A stretch of 64,000 nucleotides of DNA from Hymenobacter negativus (GCF_016056375.1 NZ_JAEDAE010000012.1:1-64000), one strand, 5' to 3'; positions 41,797 to 51,792 are shown, numbered from the stretch's first letter. Notes: generated by a model not told the origin, from the letters alone. Program-made: numbers and translations.

Positions 41797-43276
41797 CCGC
41801 TGTGCCCCGCTGGTCGCGTTTGCCGCCCTGGCCCTAACGGGCTGCGACACGGGCACCGCCCTCAACGTGGACCTGCCCGATACCACGGGCATCAGCACCC
41901 AATACTTGGATTTGCCCGTGACGAGCGGTACCGTGCGCTTGGCGCCCGTGCAAAGCCTGAAAACGGACCGATTTCTTATCGGCCGCCTCAACGACAACGT
42001 GGCGGGCCAGACCGAAGCCCGGGCCTACTTCAACTTGTTCAATGGCGCTGTGGCAGACTCGCTGCCATCTAAATTCACTGCTCCCGTGATGGATTCGGTG
42101 GTAATGGTGCTGGGCTTTGATAAGGTGAATGGCGCCACCACCCCGGTGCAATACGATGTATACCAGCTGCTTAACCCGCTCGACGACCGGCAGGTGTATG
42201 ATGCCAGCACGACAACCCCGGTGGGCACCCCGCTGGGCCTGAACCTGACCAGCCGCCTCGACCGCACGCAGGTGCAAATTGTGACGGCGGCCGTGGCGGC
42301 CACTGCGGCCAATCCCGCTGTGCCGGCCGTGACAACCATTGCGCCCGACCCTACCGTGCGCCTGATATTGCAACGCACCACGGCCAGCGCCGGGCAGCCG
42401 GCAGTACCGTCGGCTTTTTTCACCAACTTTTTCCAAAAGCTGCAGCAGCCTGGCTTCACGCAGGCCCAGTTTGATGCCTTGCTGAAAGGCATTGCCATTA
42501 CCCCCAGCGCTGGCCACAACGGCAATATCCTGAGCTTTGGCCAAAATGGCCTGCCGCGCATCATCGTGTATTTCCATTCGACGGGTGCGACCAACAACGT
42601 ACTCAAGCACTTTTACGGAATTTACTTCGGCCCGGTGTCGTCCTATCTGGCTAGTGGGACCTCTACCGCCAGCGACCCACGATATTATACGCAGATTACC
42701 AACGCATTGCCCCCCGCACTGCAAGCGCTGGCTACCCGTCCCGGCTTCGTGGCCTCCGGCGACCTGAACAATACCAGCTACGCACAGGAAGGCACCGGCC
42801 TGGGCACGCGCATTACGTTCACGGGCCTGACGGCACTGGCTGCCAAACCGGGACTAACCATAAACCGCGCGGAGTTGCGGGTGCCGGTGAAGCCTTTTTC
42901 CAATGCGCTATTCACGAATCCGGCCCGGCTTTATGCCCTAGAAGTGAACACGGCGAACGAAGTGTTGCAACGGATAGTGAACTATACGTCCGTTGACCGG
43001 GTAGTGCAGGCCGATGGTACGCTCCAGATAGGGGCCGGCAATCCGGCGTATAGCGTGCTGTTTGACGGAACCTCATCCCAACCGTACTACAGCATCCCCG
43101 TTACGACCTACATGCAGGCCTACCTGACCAACAAACTTGATAGTACCCCCGACGCCCTGGTGCTGGCTCCCAGCCTCCGCTCCTACGGCAACCTAAGCCT
43201 GAACCCCCTGAGCCTAGACCGGGCCGCTATTGATGCCGCGAAAATAACTTTGCGGATATATTACTCCCAGCGCTAG
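41780..43276 (+). CDS. DUF4270 lipoprotein
   Basis: 498 residues. The lipobox is LALTGC (Cys about 22), so the protein is probably anchored in the outer membrane. The body is beta-rich, with the recurring pattern of DUF4270 (GTVRLAPVQSLKTDRFLIGRLNDNVAGQTEARAYF at the start, RAAIDAAKITLRIYYSQ at the end). Unknown function, Bacteroidota only. It overlaps the upstream gene by 17 bases, implying coupled translation, and glmS follows 70 bases later. Confidence 0.88.
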   Translation: MNWLTSRCAPLVAFAALALTGCDTGTALNVDLPDTTGISTQYLDLPVTSGTVRLAPVQSLKTDRFLIGRLNDNVAGQTEARAYFNLFNGAVADSLPSKFTAPVMDSVVMVLGFDKVNGATTPVQYDVYQLLNPLDDRQVYDASTTTPVGTPLGLNLTSRLDRTQVQIVTAAVAATAANPAVPAVTTIAPDPTVRLILQRTTASAGQPAVPSAFFTNFFQKLQQPGFTQAQFDALLKGIAITPSAGHNGNILSFGQNGLPRIIVYFHSTGATNNVLKHFYGIYFGPVSSYLASGTSTASDPRYYTQITNALPPALQALATRPGFVASGDLNNTSYAQEGTGLGTRITFTGLTALAAKPGLTINRAELRVPVKPFSNALFTNPARLYALEVNTANEVLQRIVNYTSVDRVVQADGTLQIGAGNPAYSVLFDGTSSQPYYSIPVTTYMQAYLTNKLDSTPDALVLAPSLRSYGNLSLNPLSLDRAAIDAAKITLRIYYSQR

Positions 43277-43346
43277 CGCCGGGCGGAAGCGCCGCCATCG
43301 GGCGCTTCAATCAACCTCTGTTTTCAAGAACTTAAACCCATTTGCC

Positions 43347-45182
43347 ATGTGCGGCATTGTTGCTTATTTGGGCCATCGTGAGGCCTGCCCCATCATCCTC
43401 AAAGGCCTGCATCGGCTCGAATACCGCGGGTACGACTCGGCGGGCGTGGCGCTGCTCAACGGCGACCTGACCGTTTATAAAAAGAAAGGCAAAGTAAGTG
43501 ACCTCGAAGCATTTATCGCCGAGAAGAACACGCACGCCAACGTGGGCATGGGCCATACCCGCTGGGCCACCCACGGCGAGCCCAACGACGAGAATGCTCA
43601 CCCGCACTACTCCACGTCGGAGCGCATTGCCATCATCCACAACGGCATTATTGAAAACTACGCGGCCCTGAAAACGCACTTGCAGCAGCAGGGCCACGTA
43701 TTTCATTCCGATACGGACACGGAAGTTTTCGTGAACCTGATTGAGGAAATCCAGAAGCAGAACCACTGCTCGCTGGAAGAAGCCGTACGCCTCGCCCTGC
43801 ACGAAGTAGTGGGTGCCTATGCCATCGTAGTGCTCAGCAAGGACGCGCCCAATCAGCTCATCGCCGCCCGCAAAGGCTCGCCGATGGTGATTGGCATTGG
43901 CGAAGGCGAGTTTTTCATCGCCTCCGACGCTACGCCCATCATCGAGTACACCAACGAGGTGGTGTATGTGAACGACTACGAAATTGCGGTTATCCGCGAC
44001 GGCCAACTGGAAATCCGCAGCCGCGAGGACGTGAGCCAGACGCCCTACATCCAGAAGCTGGAGATGGAGCTGGACTCCATCGAGAAAGGCGGCTACCCGC
44101 ACTTCATGCTGAAGGAGATTTTCGAGCAGCCCCGCTCCATCCTCGACTCCATGCGCGGCCGTTTGGAGATAGAAGCCAGCCACCTGAACATGGGTGGCAT
44201 CCGGGCCTATGAGCAGAAATTTATCAATGCCCAGCGCATCATCATCGTGGCCTGCGGCACCAGCTGGCACGCCGGCCTGGTGGCCGAATACCTGATTGAG
44301 GACCTGGCCCGCATTCCGGTGGAAGTAGAGTACGCCTCGGAATTCCGTTACCGCAACCCGATTATCACCGAGCGCGACATCGTAATTGCCATTTCGCAGA
44401 GCGGCGAGACGGCCGATACGCTGGCAGCCATAGAGCTGGCCAAGAGCAAGGGCGCTACCATCTTTGGCATTTGCAACGTGGTGGGCAGCAGCATTGCCCG
44501 CGCCACGGATGCGGGCGCCTACACCCACGCCGGCCCCGAAATCGGGGTGGCGTCGACCAAAGCCTTCACGGCCCAAGTGACCGTGCTCACGCTACTGGCC
44601 ATGATTATGGGACAGAAGCGCGGCACCATCACCGATACCAAGCTGCGCGAGTTGATGGTGGAATTGGAGACGATTCCGGCCAAAGTGACCAAGGCCCTGG
44701 AGCTGGATGCCCAGATTCTGGAAATTGCCGAGGAGTTTAAGGATGCCACCAACTTCCTGTACCTGGGCCGGGGCTACAACTTCCCGGTTGCTTTGGAAGG
44801 CGCTTTGAAACTTAAGGAAATCAGCTACATCCATGCCGAAGGCTACCCTGCTGCCGAGATGAAGCACGGTCCCATTGCCCTGATTGACGAGAACATGCCG
44901 ATGGTGGTGATTGCCACCCGCGACAGCTCGTACGAGAAGGTGGTAAGCAATATTCAGGAAGTGAAAGCCCGCAAGGGCCGCATCATCGCCATTGTGAGCG
45001 AGGGCGACACCGTAATTCCGGCAATGGCCGAGTACGTAATTGAGGTACCCCATACCTCGGAAGTGCTGATGCCGCTGGTATCGGTGGTGCCGTTACAGCT
45101 CCTCTCCTACCACATTGCCGTACTGCGCGGTTGCAACGTTGACCAGCCCCGCAACCTAGCGAAGTCGGTGACGGTGGAGTAA
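43347..45182 (+). CDS. glmS: Glutamine--fructose-6-phosphate aminotransferase (isomerising)
   Basis: 611 residues, family length. Cys2 of MCGIVAYLG is the glutaminase nucleophile; HRLEYRGYDSAG, HTRWATHGEPND and HNGIIENY complete that domain (1-240). Two SIS domains follow (ACGTSWHAGL, AISQSGETADTLAA, ending LAKSVTVE). It makes glucosamine-6-phosphate for peptidoglycan and LPS. I found no glmS ribozyme-like leader in the 70-base gap upstream. Confidence 0.97.
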   Translation: MCGIVAYLGHREACPIILKGLHRLEYRGYDSAGVALLNGDLTVYKKKGKVSDLEAFIAEKNTHANVGMGHTRWATHGEPNDENAHPHYSTSERIAIIHNGIIENYAALKTHLQQQGHVFHSDTDTEVFVNLIEEIQKQNHCSLEEAVRLALHEVVGAYAIVVLSKDAPNQLIAARKGSPMVIGIGEGEFFIASDATPIIEYTNEVVYVNDYEIAVIRDGQLEIRSREDVSQTPYIQKLEMELDSIEKGGYPHFMLKEIFEQPRSILDSMRGRLEIEASHLNMGGIRAYEQKFINAQRIIIVACGTSWHAGLVAEYLIEDLARIPVEVEYASEFRYRNPIITERDIVIAISQSGETADTLAAIELAKSKGATIFGICNVVGSSIARATDAGAYTHAGPEIGVASTKAFTAQVTVLTLLAMIMGQKRGTITDTKLRELMVELETIPAKVTKALELDAQILEIAEEFKDATNFLYLGRGYNFPVALEGALKLKEISYIHAEGYPAAEMKHGPIALIDENMPMVVIATRDSSYEKVVSNIQEVKARKGRIIAIVSEGDTVIPAMAEYVIEVPHTSEVLMPLVSVVPLQLLSYHIAVLRGCNVDQPRNLAKSVTVE

Positions 45183-45183
45183 C

Positions 45184-45310
45184 GATGGATTAGTGGATGC
45201 TGAATTGGCGGGTTTCCAAAACCTACCTCCGGGAAGCCGCTTCTGGAAACAGGGGCGGCTTTTCGCTTTATTTGCGGCCCTAAATCCACCAACTCACAAC
45301 ACCAACAATC
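45184..45310. repeat. Weak inverted repeat, TGGATT-type words
   Basis: The left side (GATGGATTAGTGGATGC...) and right side (AATCCACCAACTCACAAC...) are loosely complementary. A second hairpin (GTTTCCAAAA...TCTGGAAAC) lies inside. It spans the glmS-ridA gap, both plus strand. Similar words occur at 19834-19907. Confidence 0.4.
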
Positions 45311-45317
45311 CGCCAAC

Positions 45318-45701
45318 ATGTCCCATCAAATTATCCTCACCGACCAAGCCCCAGCCCCCATTGGCCCCTACTCGCAAGCCGTGAAAGCGGGCAATACCGT
45401 GTACGTTTCGGGCCAGATTCCGCTTGATGCGGGTGGGCAACTGGTAGCCGGCGACGTGGCCGCCCAGACTCACCAGGTACTCAAGAACCTGACCGCTGTG
45501 CTGGCCGCCGCCGGCCTCGCCCTGACTGATGTAGTGAAGTGCAGCATCTTCGTGAAAGACCTCGGCAACTTCGCCACCATCAACCAGGTGTATGGTTCGT
45601 ACTTTGACGATGCCACGGCCCCGGCTCGGGAAACGGTGGAGGTAAGCCGCCTGCCCCGCGACGTGGAAGTGGAAATTTCCTGCATTGCTGTAGGCGCATA
45701 A
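45318..45701 (+). CDS. RidA family enamine/imine deaminase
   Basis: 127 residues. The N-terminus APAPIGPYSQAVKAGNTVYVSGQIP, central KCSIFVKDLGNFATINQVYGSYF and C-terminal PARETVEVSRLPRDVEVEISCIA are characteristic, including the catalytic Arg of the RETV motif. It hydrolyses reactive 2-aminoacrylate and related imines made by PLP enzymes. Cytosolic trimer in the family. Confidence 0.94.
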   Translation: MSHQIILTDQAPAPIGPYSQAVKAGNTVYVSGQIPLDAGGQLVAGDVAAQTHQVLKNLTAVLAAAGLALTDVVKCSIFVKDLGNFATINQVYGSYFDDATAPARETVEVSRLPRDVEVEISCIAVGA

Positions 45702-45710
45702 TATCCGGCT

Positions 45711-45758
45711 AATGTGGGCGTTAGGCTGAGAAATATTTTTCCGTCTAACGCCCACATT
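45711..45758. repeat. 14-bp perfect inverted repeat abutting a start codon
   Basis: AATGTGGGCGTTAG (45711-45724) and CTAACGCCCACATT (45745-45758) pair exactly. The right arm ends 2 bases before the ATG at 45761. No T-run after the stem; it lies between two plus-strand genes. Confidence 0.8.
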
Positions 45759-45760
45759 GC

Positions 45761-45952
45761 ATGAAAGAACTTGGACTCGGCCTGCTCATTATTGGGCTTA
45801 TTTCGCTGGCGCTGCCGTTTATCAACCCCAATATCCATTACGTTTTTCTGACCTGGATTGACCAGTGGGGCAGTGCCGTGGCATGGGGTATTCGGGGCGG
45901 TATCACGCTGCTGGGGCTAGTGCTCTGGCTGGGATTTAAGGACCGGGGATAG
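45761..45952 (+). CDS. Small two-helix membrane protein
   Basis: 63 residues with two hydrophobic segments (about 4-22 and 40-58) and short polar ends. I do not recognise a family. Codon use and GC content fit the neighbours and the start lies right after an inverted repeat. Plausible small inner-membrane protein; function unknown. Confidence 0.65.
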   Translation: MKELGLGLLIIGLISLALPFINPNIHYVFLTWIDQWGSAVAWGIRGGITLLGLVLWLGFKDRG

Positions 45953-46064
45953 GATTAGAATTGAAGGGCGCGACCAACAAGCTCGTCGTTAACTAACAAT
46001 TAATCAAACACGTAGATAGGGCGCCCTGGCCGGACAACGCTGCCCGCGCCTACCCCTGCCAACT

Positions 46065-47360
46065 ATGGCAACGCCCTTCCCTACCCATCCGCTTCGCACG
46101 GCAGCCGACCTGGCCCCTTTGCTGGCTGCTATTGGCGAGGCCCGCGTGGTGCTACTGGGCGAAGCCTCGCACGGCACCCACGAATACTACACCTGGCGCA
46201 CGGCCCTGAGCCAGCGACTGATTGCAGAGAAAGGTTTCGACTTCATTGCCGTGGAGGGCGACTGGCCCGATTGCTTTGAGGTGAACGCGGCCATTAAGCA
46301 GGACGCGGTGACCTATGGCACGGCGGCCCGCCTACTGACCACCTTCAGCCGCTGGCCCACCTGGATGTGGGGCAATTGGGAAATCGCGGCTTTGGTGGAA
46401 TGGCTGCACGGCCAGAACCAGCGCCGGCCCGCCGAGAGCCGCGTGGGCTTCTACGGCCTCGACGTGTACAGCCTCTGGGAATCACTCCAAGCCGTGCTCC
46501 AGTACGCCGAGCAGCAGGGCGACGGTGCCATAACCGCCGCCCGACAGGCTTTTCGCTGCTTTGAGCCCTACGGCCACGACCCGCAGGAGTATGCCCGTGC
46601 CGTGGCCTTCGTCGCCGAAGACTGCCAGGATGAAGTGACGGCCGTGCTCCGTGCCCTGCGCCGTGAGGCCGGCACCCGCGCCTACGCCAGCCTGCCGGAG
46701 CGCGAGCAAGCCTTCGCCGCCGAGCAAAATGCTTTGGTGGCTGTAAACGCCGAACGCTACTACAAGGCCATGCTGCGCGGCGGCGGCGCCTCCTGGAACG
46801 TGCGCGACGAGCACATGATGGAAACCCTCAACCGCCTGCTAGCCCTGCACGGGCCGGATAGCAAGGCCATCATCTGGGCGCACAACACGCACGTGGGCGA
46901 TGCCCGCTACACCGACATGCGGCGCGAAGACATGGTGAATATCGGCCAGCTGGCGCGGGAGCAGCTGGGGCGTGCGCAGGTGTTCAGCGTGGGCTTTGGC
47001 TCCTACCAGGGCGGCGTGGTGGCAGGCAGGGAATGGGGCGCACCGCTGGAGAAGATGCCCGTACCCACCGCCCCGCGTGATTCCTGGGAGGCCATGCTGC
47101 ACGCGCAGCTGGGCGGCGATAATGCGCTGCTGTTTTCTTCAGAAATCAGGGGTGATGCGCGGCTGGAGCGGGCCGTTGGGCACAGGGCCATCGGGGTGGT
47201 GTACCGGCCGCAGCTTGAGCAATTCGGTAACTACGTGCCCTCATTGATACCCGACCGCTACGACGCGTTTGCGTTCCTGGACCACACCAAGCCCTTGCAT
47301 CCGTTGGCAATTCACGCCGAAGAAAATGGGCCACCCGACCTCTACCCCTGGGGCGAGTAA
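46065..47360 (+). CDS. Erythromycin esterase family protein
   Basis: 431 residues. The family pattern is clear: VVLLGEASHGTHEYYTWR holds the catalytic Glu/His pair, FIAVEGDWPDCFEVN follows, and IWAHNTHVGDARYTDMR provides the later His. Family members hydrolyse macrolide lactones (EreA/B) or succinoglycan-type esters. Most environmental copies have unknown substrates, so macrolide resistance should not be assumed. No signal peptide. Confidence 0.88.
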   Translation: MATPFPTHPLRTAADLAPLLAAIGEARVVLLGEASHGTHEYYTWRTALSQRLIAEKGFDFIAVEGDWPDCFEVNAAIKQDAVTYGTAARLLTTFSRWPTWMWGNWEIAALVEWLHGQNQRRPAESRVGFYGLDVYSLWESLQAVLQYAEQQGDGAITAARQAFRCFEPYGHDPQEYARAVAFVAEDCQDEVTAVLRALRREAGTRAYASLPEREQAFAAEQNALVAVNAERYYKAMLRGGGASWNVRDEHMMETLNRLLALHGPDSKAIIWAHNTHVGDARYTDMRREDMVNIGQLAREQLGRAQVFSVGFGSYQGGVVAGREWGAPLEKMPVPTAPRDSWEAMLHAQLGGDNALLFSSEIRGDARLERAVGHRAIGVVYRPQLEQFGNYVPSLIPDRYDAFAFLDHTKPLHPLAIHAEENGPPDLYPWGE

Positions 47361-47417
47361 GCAGCGAAGCCTCGTGGGCGCTGAATGTCGAGCTTCGTGC
47401 CGACCGGCTTACCGTCT

Positions 47418-47425
47418 TACCTTTG
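47418..47425 (+). promoter_or_regulatory. -7 box TACCTTTG of gltX
   Basis: Exact -7 consensus 39 bases before the gltX ATG at 47465. No clear TTG at -33. Confidence 0.55.
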
Positions 47426-47464
47426 CGGCGCGTTCCGAACTCCGGGGCGCGCTTTTTTTCTGTT

Positions 47465-49015
47465 ATGACCGAAAGAGAAGTTCGGGTGCGTTTCGCACCT
47501 TCGCCCACCGGGCCGCTGCACATTGGCGGCGTTCGCACCGCCCTGTATAACTACCTGCTGGCCCGCAAGCTGGGCGGCAAAATGCTGCTTCGCATTGAGG
47601 ACACGGACCAAAACCGCTTCGTGCCCGGTGCCGAGGAGTACATCCTGGAAGCGCTGGCCTGGTGCGGCATCGTGATTGACGAAGGCCAGGGCGTGGGCGG
47701 CCCCCACGGCCCCTACAAGCAGAGCGAGCGCAAGCCCATGTACAAGCAGTATGCCGACCAGCTCATCCGAGATGGCCACGCTTACTACGCCTTCGACACG
47801 GCCGAAGAGCTGGACGCTATGCGCGCCCGCCTGCAGGCCGCCAAAGTGCCCAACCCGCAGTACAACTCCATCACCCGTGCCCAGATGCGCAACTCCCTCA
47901 CCCTGCCCGAGGACGAGGTGAAGGCGCTGCTGGATGGCGGCGCGCAGTACGTAATTCGCCTGAAAGTGCCCCGCAAGGAGGAAATTCGTTTCCAGGACTT
48001 GATTCGCGGCTGGGTGGTGGTGCACTCTTCGGCGGTGGATGACAAGGTGTTGATGAAGTCGGACGGCATGCCGACCTACCACCTGGCCAATATTGTAGAC
48101 GACCATTTGATGGAAATCTCGCACGTCATCCGGGGCGAGGAGTGGCTGCCGAGCGCGCCGCTGCACGTGCTGCTCTACCGCTACCTGGGTTGGGAAAAGA
48201 CCATGCCCCAGTTTGCCCACCTGCCCCTGCTGCTGAAACCCGACGGCACCGGCAAGCTGAGCAAACGCGACGGCGACCGCCTCGGCTTCCCCGTATTCCC
48301 GCTGGAATGGCACGGCACCGACGCCGAAACCGGCGAAGCCACCATCAGCCGCGGCTACCGCGAAGACGGCTACCTGCCCGAGGCGCTGGTGAACTTCCTG
48401 GCCTTCCTGGGCTGGAACCCCGGCACCCAGCAGGAGATTTTCTCGATGGACGAGCTGATTGCGGCCTTCTCGATTGAGCGGGTGAGCAAGTCGCCGGCCA
48501 AGTTCGACCAGAACAAGGTGAAGTGGTTCAACGAGCACTACCTGCGCGCCAAGCCCAACGCCGAACTGGCCCCCTACCTGCTGCAGGCCCTACACGAGCA
48601 CGCCATTGTGTGCAGCCAGGAAAAAGCCGAGCAAATTGTGGGCGTGATGAAGGAGCGGGTGAGCTTCCCCAACGACTTCTGGCAGGAAGCCAAGTACTTC
48701 TTTCAGGCCCCCACGGAATACGACGAAGCCGTGGTGAGCAAGAAATGGAATGCCCCCGTAGCCGCCGCCCTTACGGCCTACGCCGAGGCGTTGTCCGGCG
48801 CCCCCGAAGTATCGGCCGAAAGCCTGAAAACGCTGTTCAACGACACCATGGCGGCCCAGGGCCTCAAGCCCGGCCAGGTGCTGCAGGCCCTGCGCGTGGC
48901 CGTGACCGGCGCAGCCGCCGGCCCCGACTTATTCGAAACCCTCGTGATTCTGGGAGTGCCCGAAGTGGCCGAGCGCCTGCGCACGGCCGTGGCTACCATT
49001 CCCGTAGCGGCATAA
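47465..49015 (+). CDS. gltX: Glutamate--tRNA ligase
   Basis: 516 residues. Class I aminoacyl-tRNA synthetase with HIGH-type motif in FAPSPTGPLHIGG and KMSKS-type motif GKLSKRDGD. RIEDTDQNRF and the helical anticodon-binding C-terminus complete it. It charges tRNA-Glu. The start at 47465 gives the family N-terminus MTEREVRVRFAPSPTG; the frame is open further upstream but passes through the promoter box. Confidence 0.96.
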   Translation: MTEREVRVRFAPSPTGPLHIGGVRTALYNYLLARKLGGKMLLRIEDTDQNRFVPGAEEYILEALAWCGIVIDEGQGVGGPHGPYKQSERKPMYKQYADQLIRDGHAYYAFDTAEELDAMRARLQAAKVPNPQYNSITRAQMRNSLTLPEDEVKALLDGGAQYVIRLKVPRKEEIRFQDLIRGWVVVHSSAVDDKVLMKSDGMPTYHLANIVDDHLMEISHVIRGEEWLPSAPLHVLLYRYLGWEKTMPQFAHLPLLLKPDGTGKLSKRDGDRLGFPVFPLEWHGTDAETGEATISRGYREDGYLPEALVNFLAFLGWNPGTQQEIFSMDELIAAFSIERVSKSPAKFDQNKVKWFNEHYLRAKPNAELAPYLLQALHEHAIVCSQEKAEQIVGVMKERVSFPNDFWQEAKYFFQAPTEYDEAVVSKKWNAPVAAALTAYAEALSGAPEVSAESLKTLFNDTMAAQGLKPGQVLQALRVAVTGAAAGPDLFETLVILGVPEVAERLRTAVATIPVAA

Positions 49016-49038
49016 GTTCAGTTTTGACTGCGGCATAC

Positions 49039-49075
49039 AGCCCGGCTGCCTGCATCAGGCGGCCGGGCTTTGTTT
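49039..49075 (+). terminator. Terminator of gltX
   Basis: AGCCCGGCTGCCTG/CAGGCGGCCGGGCT stem (one wobble) followed by a T-rich tail, 24 bases after the stop codon. Confidence 0.8.
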
Positions 49076-49271
49076 GTCAGGACATTTTTGAAAGCTCAGC
49101 AGTCAACCGGGTGCGCAGCAGCTAGCCATAAAGTTATAACTGCCGCCACCGCCCGTATTACTCAGAACCGCATACCTTTGACTGGTACCGGGTCATCAGT
49201 CCGATAGCATTTTTCAGCCACTTGCTCTGCTAAAACCGGGGCTTCTGGAAGTCGTTTTTTTCATTACCTCC

Positions 49272-49871
49272 GTGGCTGTTTACGGGCGCTGCCTGCTCTC
49301 TTTTCGCATTTATGTAAGTTGCTGGCTGTTGGGGGCATGTTTCGTCCTGCCCTGGCAGGCGGCGGCGCAGGACCGGTCACCATTTCACGCCATCGACAGC
49401 CTGCAGGCCCTGCTGCGGGCGCACCCACGGCCCGACACTATACGGCTAGAACTGCTAAACAGGCTCGGTGAGGAGCTACTGGAGGTAGATACACGGGCCG
49501 CTGGCGCCCCCCGCAGGGAGGCACTCCGGCAGGCCGCCCGCGTGCGCTACCGCGACTTGCTGGCCGAGGCCCTGCTGAGCCTGGCCGACTACCACATCGC
49601 CCTGGCTCAGTATGATTCGGCCCGCGAGCCGCTGGAAGCCTCCCGCCGCGAATTCGCCCGCCTGCACGACCTGGGTGGGCAGATGCGCGGCCTGGGCCGG
49701 CTGGCTCGCATCGCCGACCAGCAGGGCCGCCTGGCCGAGGCGCTTGAGTATTGCCTGCGCGGCATGGCCATCAGCTCGACGGGCAATGAGCGGCGCTTCC
49801 ACACCAGCCTGAAAATTCACGCGGCCAGCCTTTATACCCGGCTGGGGGAGTTTGGCCCGGCCCGGCAATAA
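49272..49871 (+). pseudogene. Sensor histidine kinase, N-terminal fragment before an in-frame stop
   Basis: 199 residues from a GTG. A signal peptide (WLLGACFVLPWQAAA) and TPR-type helices (about 95-199) form the periplasmic sensor part. The frame ends at TAA (49869-49871) within a TPR motif (ARQ-stop-LEEALAIS). The same frame continues at once into the rest of the kinase at 49884-51266. TPR motifs usually have Tyr here, so a single base change (TAC/TAT to TAA) explains the break. Either a pseudogene or a sequencing error. Confidence 0.8.
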
Positions 49872-49883
49872 CTGGAAGAAGCT

Positions 49884-51266
49884 TTGGCCATTTCCCGCTA
49901 CCACGATTACCCCGACCGCATCAACTTGATTATGGGTGAATTGGGCGAGCTTAATCGTGCCCAAGGCAACTGGGCCGAAGCCCGCCGCTTCTACGGCCTG
50001 GGCATTGCCGTCAGCCACCGCATTGCCGTGGCCGACCAGTCCACGGTGCGGGCCATGCGTTTCCATCTGGCCGATGTGACGGAGCGGCTGGGCGACCATG
50101 CCGCTCTGCCCCTGGCCCGCACGACCCTGCACGAGGCCGCCGAAGCCCACGATGTGCTGCTGGTGCCGCAACTGCTGGCGTTGCTGGGCCGCACCTGGCT
50201 GCACCAGGGCCGTCCCGATAGCGCCCTGGCCTACGCCACCCGCGGCCGCGAGGCCAGCGCCCAGGCCCGGTCCCTCGAAGGACTGCGCGCGGCCTACGAA
50301 GTGCTGGCCCAGTCCCACGCCGCCCAGGGTAGCTGGGCCGCCGCCTACCAGGACCAGCGCCGCTTCGATACCTACAACGACAGCCTGCAAGGCGCCGACG
50401 TGAGCCGCCGCACCGCCGCCCTGCGCTTCAATCACGCCGCGGCTCAGCACCGCGCCGAGTTGCAGCTGATGGGCCAGCAAGAAGAGTTGGCCCACCTGCG
50501 TCGGCAGCGCCTGGCCGCGGGCCTGCTGGTGCTGCTGCTACTGGCCACCATGGGCGGCACCGCCCTGCTGTGGCGCTACCGCCAGCGCCAGCGCCGCCGC
50601 GAAATCGCCCTGCGCAATACTCTGGCCGCTGACCTGCACGATGATGTAGGCACCCTGCTAAGCCAGATTGCCCAGCAAAGTGGCCGGCTGCAGGAAGGGC
50701 TGGCCGATGCGGCCGGCCAACGCCAGCAACTGGGCGAAATCACCGAAGCCAGCCGCACGGCCGTGCGCCAGCTCAACGACGTGGTGTGGAGCCTTGACAC
50801 TCACAACGACCGCCTGCCTGACCTATTGAACCGCATGCGGGACTATGCATATGAGGTGCTGCACCTGGCGGGCCTCGAAGTGACGTTTGATTTTCCGGCG
50901 GGCCTCCCCGACCAGCGGCTGTCGGTATTGCTGCGCCGCAACCTTTACCTCATTTACAAGGAGAGCCTGCACAACGTATTGAAGCACGCGGCCGGCGCTA
51001 CTGCGGTGGCCGTACGCCTGCGCTACGTAGCCCGGAGCTTGCCCCAACTGGTATTGGAAGTACACGACAACGCCCCCGGCCCTGCTTCTGCCAGCACCCG
51101 TCCTGAACAAGGCACAGGCCACGGCCTGCGCAACATGGCCACGCGGGCCGAAGCCATGGGCGGAGCGGCCACCGCCGGCCCCGCAACCGGCGGGGGCTTC
51201 CGGGTGCAGGTGGCCGTGCCACTGGCTAGTCCGCGCCGACCATTTGGGCTGAAGGCAGACGCATAA
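49884..51266 (+). pseudogene. Sensor histidine kinase, C-terminal fragment (TPR, membrane helix, kinase)
   Basis: 460 residues in the same frame as the fragment at 49272. TPR helices (about 1-190), a membrane helix (about 210-230, LLVLLLLATMGGTALLW), a HisKA_3-type box DLHDDVGTLLSQI with phospho-accepting His252, and an ATPase domain (LYLIYKESLHNVLKHA, VHDNAPG, GHGLRNMATRAEAMGG). This is the NarX/DesK-like class that normally partners with a LuxR-type response regulator; none is adjacent. Without the sensor half and signal peptide it may still be made from an internal TTG/ATG, but full function is doubtful. Confidence 0.8.
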
Positions 51267-51402
51267 GCAGGTTGCCGTAGCAGAAAGAAGCCCATTATTA
51301 ATGGCCACAACCGTCTTTTTATCCTTCGCACCGGCTTACCATCACCCAAACCTATGATTTCGCGTACAGCAGCGGAGTATTTCTCCGTCTCTGCACCCCG
51401 TC

Positions 51403-51792
51403 ATGGCCAAGAAACCCGTTAAACCCAAGAAAGCTGCCACCGACCCCGCCAAAAAAGCCCGTGTTCACAAAGAACTAGAGGGCTTTGAGATTGGGGTGAA
51501 CCCACTGGGTGAAATCACGTCCAACTACTCCATCGAGCAGATAAACCAGTTTTTGGGCCGCCACGTGCGCGACAAAAAGCTGGTGGACCGTGCCGGCCAA
51601 TTCGGCGAAAAGCCCGGCGATGATGACGCCGAAGACGAAAATTTCCCCATCGAAGACGGCCACACCGAGCCCGAAGAATCAGACGAAGACTTCATCAAGC
51701 GCAGCAGCCGCGAAGCCAAGCGCAAGAAAACCGTGGGCGACCCCGACAAAGAAGCCGCCGAAACCCGGGGCGAGCTTCCGCTGGAAGAGTAA
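51403..51792 (+). CDS. Conserved hypothetical charged protein
   Basis: 129 residues. A Lys/Pro/Ala-rich start, a short conserved core (GFEIGVNPLGEITSNYSIEQINQFLGRHVRDKKL), then a long acidic, disordered tail (DDDAEDENFPIEDGHTEPEESDED). It has no membrane segment or signal. I do not recognise a characterised family. The core suggests a small partner-binding protein. It ends 11 bases from the convergent YwqK-type gene. Confidence 0.75.
   Translation: MAKKPVKPKKAATDPAKKARVHKELEGFEIGVNPLGEITSNYSIEQINQFLGRHVRDKKLVDRAGQFGEKPGDDDAEDENFPIEDGHTEPEESDEDFIKRSSREAKRKKTVGDPDKEAAETRGELPLEE

Noticed and set aside
43277..43346. glmS ribozyme or riboswitch ahead of glmS
   Set aside because: Only 70 bases with a small GC hairpin; none of the ribozyme core is visible and the class is mainly from Firmicutes.
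46065..47360. Macrolide resistance gene
   Set aside because: Family membership is clear, but most environmental members are not resistance enzymes and there is no resistance context.
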